In this document: piece by piece, positions 33,030 through 45,244 of the stretch | Layout: the number at the start of each line of letters is the position of its first letter | Position numbering within the stretch: the stretch's first letter is position 1 | The notes under the pieces: generated by a model | Told to the model about the DNA's origin: nothing | What the model saw: the letters and a program-made list of their open reading frames with translations, nothing else | Databases searched by the model: none | Program-made: the position numbers and the translations under genes | Assembly: GCA_029204225.1 (NCBI GenBank) | Contig: CM055092.1 | Span: forward strand, 24,412,881-24,476,880 | Length of the DNA: 64,000 nucleotides | Direction of reading: 5' to 3' | Origin: Diphasiastrum complanatum | Taxonomy: Eukaryota; Streptophyta; Lycopodiopsida; Lycopodiales; Lycopodiaceae

Positions 33030-33352
33030 AGTTCCATCCACACTTCCATCAGTCATGTTTGAAATTTTTTTCGGAATGTTCCCCTCATAAAAAATGACCT
33101 CTCTACGAACAATCACCTTGTTAGTAGAAGGAATGTAAACCTTATAGGCTTTACTCACCTCACTATATCCAACAAAAATACCTCTGCTTGAAGATGGATC
33201 CTCCTTGGTCCTATCATCAAGAGTAATGTTGACATAGCATATGCATCCAAACGTTCTTAGAAAGTTGACACTCGGACTCCTCTTGAATAGCATCTCAAAA
33301 GGTGTTCTTCCATCCAAAATAGCACTCGGTCAACTATTGCACAAGAAGTTTC
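33030..33352 (-). pseudogene. Copia A-3: integrase-tail fragment
   Basis: The minus strand reads GRTPFEMLFKRSPSVNFLRT, CICYVNITLDDRTKEDPSSS, RGIFVGYSEVSKAYKVYIPS and VIFYEGNIPKKISNM, the copia A SH3-like region. Both ends are abrupt: the right end leaves family A after GCACAAGAA(G)TTT, the left end abuts the copia D LTR. No insert or RNase H part is attached. Confidence 0.8.
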
Positions 33353-35384
33353 TGGATTCCGCGTGGATAATCCACACAATATTTTTTGACCAAAAAAAAA
33401 CCTTTGGCGCGAACCAAAAAGTGGTTCGCCCCTAATTAGAGATCGACTTTCTTTTTTCTGTTGTGTGTGAGAGAGAGAAAAAGAGAGTATAGATGAGAGT
33501 GAAGATGAGATGGGGATGAATGCAAGTGGGAAGATTGATAGTGTTTAGGGTTTTAAGTTCATTGATGGATGTTAATACCATTGTCACTCTGTAATAATTG
33601 AAAATTTTTGGCAATTATTATGTAATCCTCTATGACTTTAGTGACAAATTGGGATCAAATGCCACCAGGCCAAAAATTGTCCCACTTCATTATTATTGTT
33701 GCTAGAAACACCAAATCATGTGTAGATGTTGCAAATTGTTTGATGGTTGGATCTGGAGAATTTGTGCATTGCCCCACAAAAGATTTGAGACCTCTCAAAA
33801 AATCCAGTTGAATTTTGAAGCCTAAAGTTTAAGGTATAATGGGCTGATTTTAATGTGCATTGTAACCTTGTAGTCCATAGGAGTGCCACACTCTACCCAT
33901 GTTGAGGTCCACATAGGGTGGCTAACCTATGGGAAGAGGAAGCATGATCCCCTATGACTATTCTTGTGGTGGCAAGGGAGGCTTGATAGGCGTGCAAAGT
34001 TAAAAATTTATTGCAGTAATATACAAAACGCATGAATGCCCATTGCTTTTAGTAATGGGTCAAGGAAAAACCACTTTTTCCATGCTAGGGAGCAGCAAAA
34101 TATCATGTTGAGAAGGCATAAGTCACGAGCTTTGTTTTGAGGATTGATGTCAGTAGAACTAGAATAATTCTCGAAGGACTAAACTTGTTTACACATGATG
34201 GAGTGTATATATACAGAAGGTTAGTTATAAGTGTAGAAATTTTGGTTTTCAGTTTCAAGCAAAATTCATAAAAAGTACGTGTATGAGCTTCACTAGCATT
34301 TGTGCAAAATGAGCGAATTTCAAACTTATATATTAGACAGTTTGCTTCTTTGGCAATTATGGGAAAAAAACTACAAAACATATAGAGTACTATGAAACAA
34401 GATCTCAAAATCTTCTTGAAGGGTCAATAAGTAACTAGAGCTTCGATGAGGGCTGAACCTTCACCAAAGAACAACCCCCACATAAGGACTATAAATAATC
34501 ATGCTTCACATGGTTTTAGCCATCTCTCGAGTCAATTTTGATGTTTTGTGTCTATCAACTAGGTCGACGATGGTTCATAATGACATTGCATAGCAAACTA
34601 ACTCATGATGCAAACTAATCCTCGCAAAGTTCAAGTTGAGCAAATTGTACTATTTTGAATCAATGGAAAACTTTTCAAAGATTGGTTTGATTATTTTATT
34701 TAAAAAATAGCAATTCTGGTAATTTTTAGTCTCTTCATGTTTAATTTTAAATTGTTTATACATACATACATATGTATGTATAGTTATTGTGTTTTTCGAG
34801 AAAATAGAGAATTAACTATTGTAAAACAAAAAAGTAAAGAGTGAAATAGATAGAAAAAAACATGGTGTTGATTTAGAAATAAGTTTAGGCTGCCAATGCT
34901 TTTGTAACTGACTATCATTAAATAGAGCATTAAAGCATTCTCTATCTAAACATTTCAGAAATAGCAGATGTCTGACATGATAAGAACTTATGTTGTAAAC
35001 TTCAATTTCCCTGTAAACAACTTCATCTTATCATAAATACCATATCTCCAACTTTATGATCTTTTCTATTCAATCTTCGATCATGCCAAGCCTTACGCCA
35101 TACATTTTTCATGACTAACGCATCAACACAAAAAACTACCACCAATCAACTTTTGCTAGATTTTTTAATATATCAACAGTCTATTAATATGGGTTTGAAT
35201 AAATCTCTATCTTTGATGCTTTAGTAAGGATGATCAAGTACTTCGAGAAGCACTTTGGAGGATAATTGCACCATCGAGAACGAAAAATAGAGAGACACTA
35301 GAAAAGAAAACACAACACTACATAGGGTTGGAATTTTTAATTAGGATTTAGCTCTTTCCTTTCAAGATTCAATCCTGGGAAGTA
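33353..35384. other. No gene recognised
   Basis: AT-rich sequence without domain matches. A small perfect hairpin GCGAACCA-aaaag-TGGTTCGC lies at 33409-33429 next to a run of A (about 33391-33400). A 140-bp dispersed repeat is annotated separately at 34135-34275. Confidence 0.5.
34135..34275 (+). repeat. Dispersed repeat G, copy 1
   Basis: Shares GGACTAAACTTGTTTA, CATGATGGAGTGTATATATA and TTTTGGTTTTCAGTTTCAAG with 54750-54900, where it is inverted and lies inside copia B-3. It has no coding content. Confidence 0.75.
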
Positions 35385-35386
35385 CA

Positions 35387-35391
35387 ATTGA

Positions 35392-35422
<31 letters not shown>

Positions 35423-35478
35423 CTTTTCTATGTTTATATATATTTATATATTTATTAGTGTATGTGTGTGTGTGTATC
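35387..35478. repeat. TG/GT microsatellites
   Basis: About 17 GT units near 35390-35421, and a shorter run near 35459-35477, separated by an AT-rich stretch. Confidence 0.85.
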
Positions 35479-35521
35479 AACTGAATCAAAGGTATCTAAA
35501 ATGTCAACTAATAAATTATGT

Positions 35522-35524
<3 letters not shown>

Positions 35525-35614
<90 letters not shown>
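35525..35614. repeat. (TC)45 microsatellite
   Basis: An uninterrupted TC dinucleotide tract of 90 bp, no variants. Confidence 0.95.
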
Positions 35615-35618
<4 letters not shown>

Positions 35619-36128
35619 AAATAATTTGGAGTTTCTTAGACTAATTTGTTAGCATACATGCACAATAGGAGTCATGTCTGCTAAGTGCTAAATATTACTC
35701 CTTGAACCTAATGGAATCACCATGCTCAATACCATTTCTCACAATTACCTACAATCGAAAGCAAAATAACACAAACATAACTACTTGAAGAGCTATGAGC
35801 ATTTGATAACAAGGTATGATTTGCCAAGCTTCTAGAAAAAACCCAACATTTGCAAAGCAGGCATGTAGTACATTCAATTTAAACAAGTAATGTTTTGTAT
35901 AGTCTATTGAATGTAAGTTGCTAGTGCTTTAGACCATATTGATGTTGAGAACTAGCATGAACTACAGCTTCCTTTTCCTGCAACATTTTCATTCGAAAGC
36001 AATCATATTCAATCCTTCTTGGATAATAATAAAGCGAGTTGACTAGACATATATGGCCTAGAAACATGATTATAGTTTAAAGAGCATGGATTGAAGTGGC
36101 TAATATCTTAAGCATCAATACTTTAAGG

Positions 36129-36853
36129 CTAGAAGGGATTTTTAAAATTCTCACCATCTCCAGCTCCTCCAAGGGAATATTTTGCAAGCTCATGTAGAAA
36201 GGTGAACTTGATTGTTCTGGTCGTTGGAACATCTTTCTCAACATCATCTACTGGTCCAAATAGGTCCCTATAAGCAAGTTTCCATTCTTCTTGTACTATT
36301 GCTGCTTTGTTGGGTGTTGCTAAAAGAACATATGAGTTTTCAGCATATTGTTAAGCAGATGGAGACAATTTGCTCTTATTGGAAACAAACAGCTAGAAAT
36401 TAAGCTCAAATAAACATACATGATTAGATTTGGGCAACTATTAATGACATCTTGCTTTCTATAAATCTTGAAATGAAACACTACACATATCAACACTACC
36501 TTTAGTAAACACAATTCGCTTCACATGACCTGAAGATTTACTCTGATTGGATCTCGAAAGCAAAAGCTGTCTGCAGAAAATGAAAATCAAGAACATTTTT
36601 AGAAGCCACTGAACCATTGCAAATTATCATTTTTACCCGAAACAAGGCAAAAGGAAATTTTGATTATTTTTCACCACTGCATAATAACATATATGTGCCT
36701 TGAAATTTCCAACCTTTTTCTACCATGACCACTAGTCTTCTTTTCAGGTGAATGTTCATGAAGAATTGCAGCTTCTACAAAACTCAAAGAAAGCTTTTTC
36801 CGACTCATGTACCGAACTATATGAAAAAAGTTGTCTTCATCGTATTTCTCCCA
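36129..36853 (-). CDS. 3' exons of a candidate host gene, family not recognised
   Basis: Three exons join in phase on the minus strand: 36714-36853 (WEKYDEDNFFHIVRYMSRKK, then LSLSFVEAAILHEHSPEKK), 36500-36570 (QLLLSRSNQSKSSGHVKRIV) and 36129-36319 (TPNKAAIVQEEWKLAYRDLF, FLHELAKYSLGGAGDGEN), ending at TAG 36129-36131. Splice sites are GTTGGA/CTGCAG and GTAGTG/TTTTAG. The first intron splits an Arg codon (AG|A) and the second an Ala codon (G|CA), and both phases fit exactly, which chance would rarely give. The upstream end at CTGCAG|TGG is a guess; the frame is open further. The peptide is charged and without membrane segments. I do not recognise it. Fragments of this locus, introns included, recur in the E-F repeats. 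Confidence 0.55.
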
Positions 36854-37229
36854 CTGCAGACCAGGGAACCACAAATTGTCACTTTTTATTTCTCACATAT
36901 GGGAGATTAAACACGCGTTATAATCAAAAGACCCTTCTTCAAACATTTGGAGAGCAATGCGCTTTATAATGTGACGTAGTTGTATAACCCACTATATATA
37001 ATAAAGTTGACTTTAAATGTAGACGACACTCTGTACTCTAACCATACTAGTGGCATTTAAGACTCATAGTCGGAAGTTAAGTTTCTCAGTGTGACCAAGT
37101 TTAATTGTTGCCCTATCATAATTCCTGAGCCACAAAATAGTTCTAACACATTAGCAGACCAATGGAGTTATGAACGATATTTAGGATGGTAATTTCATAA
37201 ACCAGAAAGTCATTGAGAATCACTTAACT

Positions 37230-37490
37230 GCCACCAGTTCAAACAAACCTGGCCACTGCTATCTCATTATGATAGGCACTTGCAAAGCAAAGTGGCGCTC
37301 ATTAGCGTCAAGAATAAGTCATTTCCGAGCATCCTCGAGGTCTTGTTTTTTAATGAGGTTGTATCAATCCATAAATTCATTGTCACAAAAATCGTACCAA
37401 TGGAGAGCTGTCCTGGGTTAGCCATTCTTCCAACAAGTTTGTCGCCTTTTCTTCTCCTATTATTGGAAAATGAAAAACCATATAAACTGG
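37230..37490 (-). pseudogene. Possible upstream exon of the same host gene, decayed
   Basis: Minus-strand segments read MVFHFPIIGEEKATNLLEEW, YNLIKKQDLEDARK, LILDANERHFALQ and, one frame over, AYHNEIAVAR followed by a donor-like AG|gtttgt near 37251. They look protein-like but need two stops and at least one frameshift to be ignored. It may be a decayed exon, or wrongly joined frames. Confidence 0.3.
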
Positions 37491-37653
37491 TTGCATTTCA
37501 AACATATGTAAGCAGCTTTGTAAAGAAAATAAAAAACGCTACATCTTACTAAAAACAAATCAAATTTGCTCAGGCCATAGCTACAGATCACTTTCGTTCT
37601 TAGAGACTTTACCTGTAAATAGCTTTACAAATATCATCCATTTCTCACAATAA

Positions 37654-37776
37654 TTATTTTTCAAAGAATTCATGTAATCCGGCGGAACATATTTTCTTTC
37701 CATACCAGATATTTACTTCCCATCTTCCTGTTCGTTTTCTGTGATCAACACCTTTATACTTACTCCTCCCTGCCAT
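37654..37776 (-). CDS. Short AP2-domain-like ORF (40 codons)
   Basis: Starts at ATG (37776) and reads MAGRSKYKGVDHRKRTGRWE then VNIWYGKK. The block YKGV...RTGRWEV.IW resembles the first half of a plant AP2/ERF DNA-binding domain (YRGV...RTGRWEA.IW). A stop follows after 40 codons, but a donor-like CTG|gtatgg within the NIW-Y region could extend it by splicing. It may be the first coding exon of the host gene to its left, or an isolated fragment. The resemblance is from memory of the family pattern only. Confidence 0.35.
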   Translation of the reverse strand: MAGRSKYKGVDHRKRTGRWEVNIWYGKKICSAGLHEFFEK

Positions 37777-37779
37777 AGC

Positions 37780-38491
<712 letters not shown>

Positions 38492-38767
38492 GCACCAAAG
38501 ATGCCTTCGATGCTTACAATTGAAATGCTGGGGAGCGGCTGCTACACTCCTTGCAAATCGCTAAATATTTTTCTCTTTACTCTGGAGCTGGATTGAACGA
38601 TCATCAAGAACATATGCTGCCACGCTATTGATTGATCAGGGTTTTAGAGGCGGGAGGTGGCAGTAGTAATTTGAAGCAATAACCCAGTTACAAACGCGAT
38701 GAGAGAGAGAGAGAGGTTAATGCGATTGAGAGACTAAGAGGACGAGAGAGAGAGAGAGAGAGAGAGA

Positions 38768-39113
38768 ACTTTCTAAGAACATTTGGATGCATATGCTATG
38801 TCAACATTACTCTTGACGATAGGACCAAGGAGGATCCATCTTCAAGCAAAGGTATTTTTTTTGGATATAGTGAGGTGAGTAAAGCCTACAAGGTTTACAT
38901 TCCTTCTACTAACAAGGTGATTGTTGGTAGAGATGTCATTTTTTATGAGGGGAACATTCGAAAAAAAATTTCAAACATGATTGATGGAACTGTGGATGGA
39001 ACTAACATTCTTGATGTTGATGAAAATGATCCTATTTTTTATGGTGACGATGATGGACCTTCATCAAGCCAAAAGCCAAGGAGAACATCAAGAGAAAGAC
39101 AAGTACCTTCAAG
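38768..39113 (+). pseudogene. Copia A-4: integrase-tail fragment fused to a GA repeat
   Basis: Starts directly after a GA run with FLRTFGCICYVNITLDDRTK, then GYSEVSKAYKVYIPSTNKVI, GPSSSQKPRRTSRERQVPSR. It ends at 39113, where the E-F1 composite begins. No RT, insert or RNase H is attached. Confidence 0.8.
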
Positions 39114-40790
39114 GCAATATGAATTTTCAGCACATTGTTAAGGAGACGGAAAAAATTTGGTCGTATTGGAAACAAACAACGATTGGATTTAGCAACTATT
39201 AATGACATCTTGCTTTCTATAAATCTTGAGATAAAAAAGCATAGTGTTGTACGTATCATCACTACCTTTAGTGATAATGATTCGCTTCGCATCACCTGAA
39301 GATTCGCTCTGATTAGAGCTCCTACGCAAAACCTGTCTATAGAAAAGGAGAATCAAAAGCATTTTTAGCAGCCACATAACGATAAAAATTATCTATTCAT
39401 AACAAGCCCAAAGAAAATTTTGAATATTTATCACCACTGCATAATAACATATACAAACCACTAGGTTTGACTCACAAAGTGTCATGCAACCACAATGCTC
39501 ATACAGAGAGTCTACCACCATACTCTCGACCAACTGACTCATCCCCAATCCAACTTGACCACAAGTGGACCACATGAGCGACATGGCTCAAACTGAGGAA
39601 ATCCCACTGCCACCATGAGACTTACATCCTCCATCTAGCTAAATCTTACTGCCACCATAAGATTGCACCCTCACCAGATAGATAGCTAGTAGACAATGAC
39701 AAGTCAATCAGCATAAATGACTACTTTGTTTTACTGTAGCAAATGCACAACCACATAAAACTCTAACTCAGATCTAAACTCCCGTGACAAGGCAACATGC
39801 AAGCCCACAAACACTCAGCAAACCAACACGAATGATAAAGCGTCAAATACATGAGCAAGGCCTGCCCATAAGTGGTATTCTGTCATACCAGCACTTGTGC
39901 CACTTTGTAGAGACTTACATCCACCATGAGACTTACATCCTCCATCTAGCTAGGCTGACATCCTATCAGACACTTACAAGTACGAACCTGTAAAGTTGAC
40001 ATAAATGAGCAGCTGAGGCTCAACCTGATGAAATCTCCCTGCCACCATAAGATTGCACCCTCACCAGATAGATAGCTAGTAGACAATGACAAGTCAATCA
40101 TCATAAATGACTACTTTGTTTTACCGTAGCAAATGCACAACCACATAAAACTCTGACTCAGATCTAAATTCCCGTGACAAGGCCCTCCGATCACCCCCTT
40201 TGTGATCTTCATCAACTCTCCAACCTAGAGCTGGCTCTCAAAGCTTCACGCTTTGTCCATTTGCGCTTGCAGTGTTTTGATTCCGTCATGAATCCCACCT
40301 GTAAGTCCTGTCCATGCCAATGACTCAAGTCCAGTATAAAATAGCTGCCCCCTGATGATCATCCCATGTCATCCTGTAGTATTATCCCTACTGGGTATTT
40401 CAATGGCATCTCTGATCACAAAGATTTGGGCATCTACCCTGTATTGCCCACCTGTATTCCCCCAAGCTAGCTCCAAGCTGCTCCTGTGAATGGTTCCAAA
40501 CCACTCCCTAAGAATACACTAAGATGTGAACTGAAAAGCCACCATCAAGTCCCTCACATAACGGTGCATGCCAATATCCATCCTAGTGAACGTCCGAGAT
40601 CCTCCATGGCCCAAACCAAATGATCTATAGCCTGTTATCGCTGGAATCTGCATCCTTGATGCAATACTGATATGGCAAATTGACTTGACCTACCCAAACT
40701 GGCAGTTGAGCTGTATCTCTACGATGACAAACTTGATATACTACTCCACAGCTACAATGACTTGATCAGAATTGACTTACCGACTGTAAA
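39114..40790 (+). mobile_element. Composite repeat E-F, copy 1
   Basis: The E part (39114-39455) is a copy of host-gene DNA from about 36333-36691: it contains the exon 36500-36570 plus intron sequence on both sides (for example AATGACATCTTGCTTTCTAT). At ATAATAACATATA it switches to F, which has no host match. F (39456-40790) carries a 200-bp block duplicated in tandem (about 39600-39780 and 39910-40160). F has no recognised protein; related copies are at 50970-52010, 55925-56520 and 58470-59958. No terminal repeats were found, so the element class is unknown. Confidence 0.7.
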
Positions 40791-40799
40791 ACCCCAAAA

Positions 40800-42590
40800 T
40801 CAATGTATTGACGTTGCCCACGGCCAGGAACAGACGGCTTGTGGATCAGAGCCCTTTCAGAGAAACAAGACCTTTGGACGGAAAGACGCAAAATAGGTCC
40901 ATTTATTGTGCCCTAGTAGCGTTCGCTCCAGGTCAAAGGGCTGTTTCGACCAAACGACGTCGAAATTGCGTACAAATCGATCTGTCTGGTCCGCGTAGGC
41001 TCCAAGAACTTGTGGACACCCCCCATCCTACATTTTGAACTATGCAAGCCACTTCCAGGTCCCCAACCGGCCAAGTGTCCCTGAAGCCCCTTTCTGGGCC
41101 GAACTTTCAACGTACGTATTGGGCTATCCACTAGTCTATTTGTAGTCCTATCTGTCTCCACAGGTTCCCCTCGACGTTTCCCACGGCCAGGAACATACAG
41201 GTTATGAAACAGAGTCCGTTTGAAGATACTGGACCTTTGGACGGAAAGATGCAAAATAGGTCCATTTCGTGTGCCCTAGTAGCGTTTGCTTTGGGACGAA
41301 GGGTTGTCTTGACCAAATGATGTTGGAACTGGATACGAATCGTCTTGTCTATGTTGGGTCCGTGAACCTGTGGACACCCCCCATCCTGCATTCCGATCTA
41401 TGCGGGCCACTTCCAGATCTCGATCGGCCAGGTGTCCCTGAAGCCCCTTTCTATGTGGAACTTCCAACGGAGGTATCGGGCTATCCACTATTCCATTTGT
41501 AATCCTATCTATCCTCACAGGTTCCCCTCAATGTTGCCCATGGCTAGGAATAGATATCTTGTGGATTGGAGCCCTTTCAGAGAAACAAGACCTTTTGACG
41601 AAAATACACAAAATAGATTCGTTTCATGTGCCCTAGTAGGGTTCGCTCCGGGACGAAGGGTCTTTTCGACCAAATGACATCGGAATTGGATACGAATCCA
41701 TCCGTCAGGTCCATGTTGGGTATGCAAACCCCACATTCCAATCTATCCAGGCCACTTCCAGGTCCCGACCTGCTAGGTATGCCTGAAGCCCCTTTTTGGG
41801 CCGAACATCAAACGCAGATCCTGGACTACTCACTAGTCCATTTGTAGTCCTATCTATCTCGACAAGTTCCCCTTGACATTGCCCATGGCCAGGAACAGAT
41901 GGCTCTTGAATCGGAGCCCGTTTGGAGAAACTGGACCTTTGAATGGAAAGACGCAAAATAGGTCCATTTTGTGTGCCCTAGTCGTGTTCCCTCTAGAATG
42001 ATTGGTCATTTTGACCAAACGATGTCGCAAATGGGTACAAATGGATCCCTAGTTTGTGTAGGGTCCGCAAACCTATGGACACCCCACATCCCACATTTTG
42101 ATCTATGCAGGCCACTTCCAGATCCCGACCGACCAGGTGTCCGTGAAGCCTCTTTTTGGGCCGAACTTCAAACGTAGGTATCGGGCTATCCACTGGTACA
42201 TTTGTAGTTTTGTCTCTCCTCACAGGTTCTCCTTGATGTTGCCCACGTCCAATAATAGGCGGCTTGTGAATCGGAGCCCTTTCAGAGAAACTGGACCTTT
42301 TGACAGAAAGACACAAAATAGGTCCATTTCGTGTGCCCTAGTAGCATTCGCTTTGGGACGAAGGGCAACCAAACGACGTCAGAACTGGATACGAATCGAT
42401 CCGTTCTGTCCATGTTGGGTCCATGAACCTGTGGACCTCCCCCATCCTAAATTCCAATCTATCCAGGCCACTTCCAGGTCCCGACTTGCTAGGTATGCTT
42501 GAAGCCCCTTTCTGGGCCGAACATTGAACACGGGTCTTGGGCTACCCACTGATCCATTTGTAATCCTATCTGTCCCGAAAAGTTACCCTT
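40800..42590. repeat. Tandem array T2: five copies of about 357 bp, GC-richer than flanks
   Basis: The phrase TTGCCCACGGCCAGGAACA or a close variant recurs near 40815, 41177, 41533, 41878 and 42238. Shared blocks include ACGCAAAATAGGTCCATTT, GTGCCCTAGTAGCGTT and CAGGCCACTTCCAGGTCCC. Every copy also gives short open frames, but none is conserved as protein. The base composition differs clearly from the AT-rich surroundings. Origin unknown; a satellite or retroelement leader is possible. Confidence 0.88.
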
Positions 42591-42927
42591 CAAGCGATAT
42601 TCCCTTATCAAGCCACTCCGGGCAGACGCACCAAAATTGTTAGGTGTGCGTTTGACGGTCTAAACAACATAATCATTCTCAACACTCTTGGACACATGAA
42701 ATTTGTAGACAGTTGATAGTATGACTACCCTTCAAGCAATATTCCCTTATCAAGTCACTCCCGGCAGACGCACCAAAGATGTTACATGTGCAGTTGACGG
42801 TCTAAACAACAAAATCATTCTCAACCCTTGCGATCTCAGACACATGAAATTTGTAGACCATTGATAGTATGACTACCTTTCAAGCAATATTCTTTTATCA
42901 AGTCACTCCTGGCAGATGCACCAAAAA
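42585..42927. repeat. Tandem array T3: about 2.5 copies of 140 bp with a PBS-like motif
   Basis: Units begin near 42587, 42727 and 42868 (CTTCAAGCAATATTCCCTTA) and each contains CACTCC(C/G)GGCAGACGCACCA. Read on the minus strand this is TGGTGCGTCTGCCGGGAGTG, which starts like a tRNA 3'-end primer binding site (TGG). A multiplied retroelement leader is a reasonable inference. Confidence 0.7.
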
Positions 42928-43270
42928 TGTTATGGCGGTTTTCCACTCAGGGGATCAAAGCTAAGGAGAAAACAACATAACATGATACAGCACCACTATG
43001 TGTTCAGTGTCGTGCTGTTATGAGAATGGCCGTACATGTCCCAAACACGAAGCTAACTAGGGGATCCCTGACATGTTCTATCGACCAAGCCGTACCTCTA
43101 TGTTCCAGGCCTCTAGAGACATAGCCTATAAAGGATTATACTCACTTCCTCAGTCTTCTTGAAACTCACGACTTGCACTAATGATATCTTGCTCGCTTGT
43201 GAAGTTCCCGAGCTACCTCCTTCTCATATTCTTCTCGAGGATCTCTTCCAGAATCCTTGATGATATCATT
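42928..43270 (+). repeat. LTR-like sequence
   Basis: Begins TGTTATGGCGG right after array T3, and has a TATA box CCTATAAAGG at about 43124-43133 followed by CTTCCTCAGTCTTC. This fits an LTR promoter, but no second end or internal region could be defined. Confidence 0.35.
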
Positions 43271-45244
43271 TAAGTTCTCTAACACATACTATGGCAATGG
43301 ATTGGGAAGCCCTAGATGCAATTCAGTATATTGGGTAAAGGATCCTCCTAACTCTTTCCACGTAGAATCTTCACTCAACTCATAGACTACAAGGGAACTA
43401 CAGTCAGCATTATGTCTAACTCTGAACAATCTATCTCACAAAAGGCTTTATGATCCCAAAAAGATATCTCTACAAATATCTCCAGATCTGTACACAACAC
43501 TTTCATAACCGAGAATCCTGTAACTTGGTTATCCTCTAAGAGAGAATATTTCTCAAAGAGTGCTATTTCACATCCAAAAATCTCAATCGGATATTAACTC
43601 AAAATAATATATTGTTAGCATGAATTTCCCTCTTTGCTTCAATCCGCGGATCTCAGTCCACACTAAGATAAACTTGACTACTTCCAGCAAGGAACAAGTT
43701 TCAACAAACCCCCATCTTGCAATAGAATTCCATAGTTCAGACACCAATCAATCGGACTTGTTATCAGCCACTTTCCTACCGCAAGAGTACATTCAAAATT
43801 TCCCCCCTCTTTAAATCTTCAAACCAGAAATCAATCATAATCCATAAAGGATTTTTGTAATATCTGAATATCCTATTGTTTCTGACTTATAAAACAGGTC
43901 CGTCATCTATAACAGGTTCCTCCTGGAATCTCTGACATATGCTTCTCCTTGATAACTCTCTTTTCTTCCTACCTCTCCTCCTTTTTAACAGGAAACGCCA
44001 TGAGTTTCCAAGGGGTACATATCATTCGTGATTTGCTCAGGAGAAGTTTTAAAGAAAAGGTACGAGAAAATCTTGAAAGCCAAAGAAATGTTGCATCATT
44101 GTTAGCCAATACCAATGATGTCCCAACACAGTGACTAAACCAAAGATCTTCTTCGTTACCAAGCTTGAGAATTAACCCATAAATTAGAAAAGGATTTCTT
44201 GAAGATTCAAGTAGAGAAAACAATTTTAGAAAACAGTTTCATTAACCATTTTTGTGACATCGTCCATGGTCAACACATAATAAAAAATTACCCTCCAAGA
44301 AATCACAAAAAATTGGGTTAATAAATGTGTTATGAAAATTACCAATATATCCTTTTAAAGAAATAGCTTGCCGGGCTTCTGGTTTTGTAAATTCGAGATA
44401 TCCAAAAAAGGGGTCATGACCAATATCTTAAATTTCCGACAAAACACTCGTTTTATGACCAATAGTATTTGGCATCACTAAGACTTAGGGCCATACTATG
44501 GTCAACTGATCCAGTTAGTTTCAGCTCTTCATTTTGGAATTGTCTGCATCCCATAACACAGGTTAAGGCCCTCCACTTCTTGATCAAAGTGTTAGAAAAA
44601 ATAGTACAATTATATGAAGTTTTTGGGATTTATTTACAAATTCCAACTTCAATAAAACAATTACGGTCACCGAAAGAATCAAAGTATTTATGCCTTGAGT
44701 GACAAATTCAGAAATGAGGAAGAATGAATCGACTTTTCTTGTTCTTAACAACAAACAGTGTTGGTACGCCCACAGCTTCAAGCACATCAAGAAACAACTT
44801 TTTTGTTCCATTTAAGTCTTTCCATCCTAGGCTTCTGGGCCATTTCTGGCCGTGCACGATTTTGAAAAAACGACACCTTGGCCAAAAAATCCAAGAATTC
44901 CCATTCTCGGTTGTCCATTGCAACACAAGCATGCCAATCACAAGCAACACAAGGGAACCTGATGGTGGACAAACCATCCCAACCAAACCTAGATCGAATG
45001 GATCTAGCCCCCAATGGATCAATCACAAAGAGGAGTATGGCATCACACTAGCAGCATCTTGCCACCGGTCATGTTGACAAGCATACACTAATGAGAGCCC
45101 AATAGGTATACTTATACCCTCCAAGGCCCATGCACCACTAGTAGTGCACTGTGACACCTCACTGGACACCTCTACAGCCTATTTGAGCCACATCATCCAG
45201 TTCCCCAATGACTCACTGATAGACCCATACAAATCCACCATCAA
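43271..45244. other. No gene recognised
   Basis: Several short frames exist: MSFQGVHIIRDLLRRSFKEK at about 43999, and overlapping frames on both strands at 44708-45077. None shows a known motif. A hairpin-like pair ACGACAC...TTGGCC near 44870-44885 is weak. Confidence 0.4.

Noticed and set aside
36748-36969. Plus-strand ORF of 73 codons
   Set aside because: It is antisense to the host exon that joins in phase with two others on the minus strand.
40808-42502. Series of 70-130 codon frames on both strands
   Set aside because: They recur with the 357-bp period of array T2, lie in different frames in each unit and show no conserved protein.
44708-45077. Overlapping 79-117 codon frames on both strands as a gene
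   Set aside because: No motif, no splice support, and frames on both strands are equally open.
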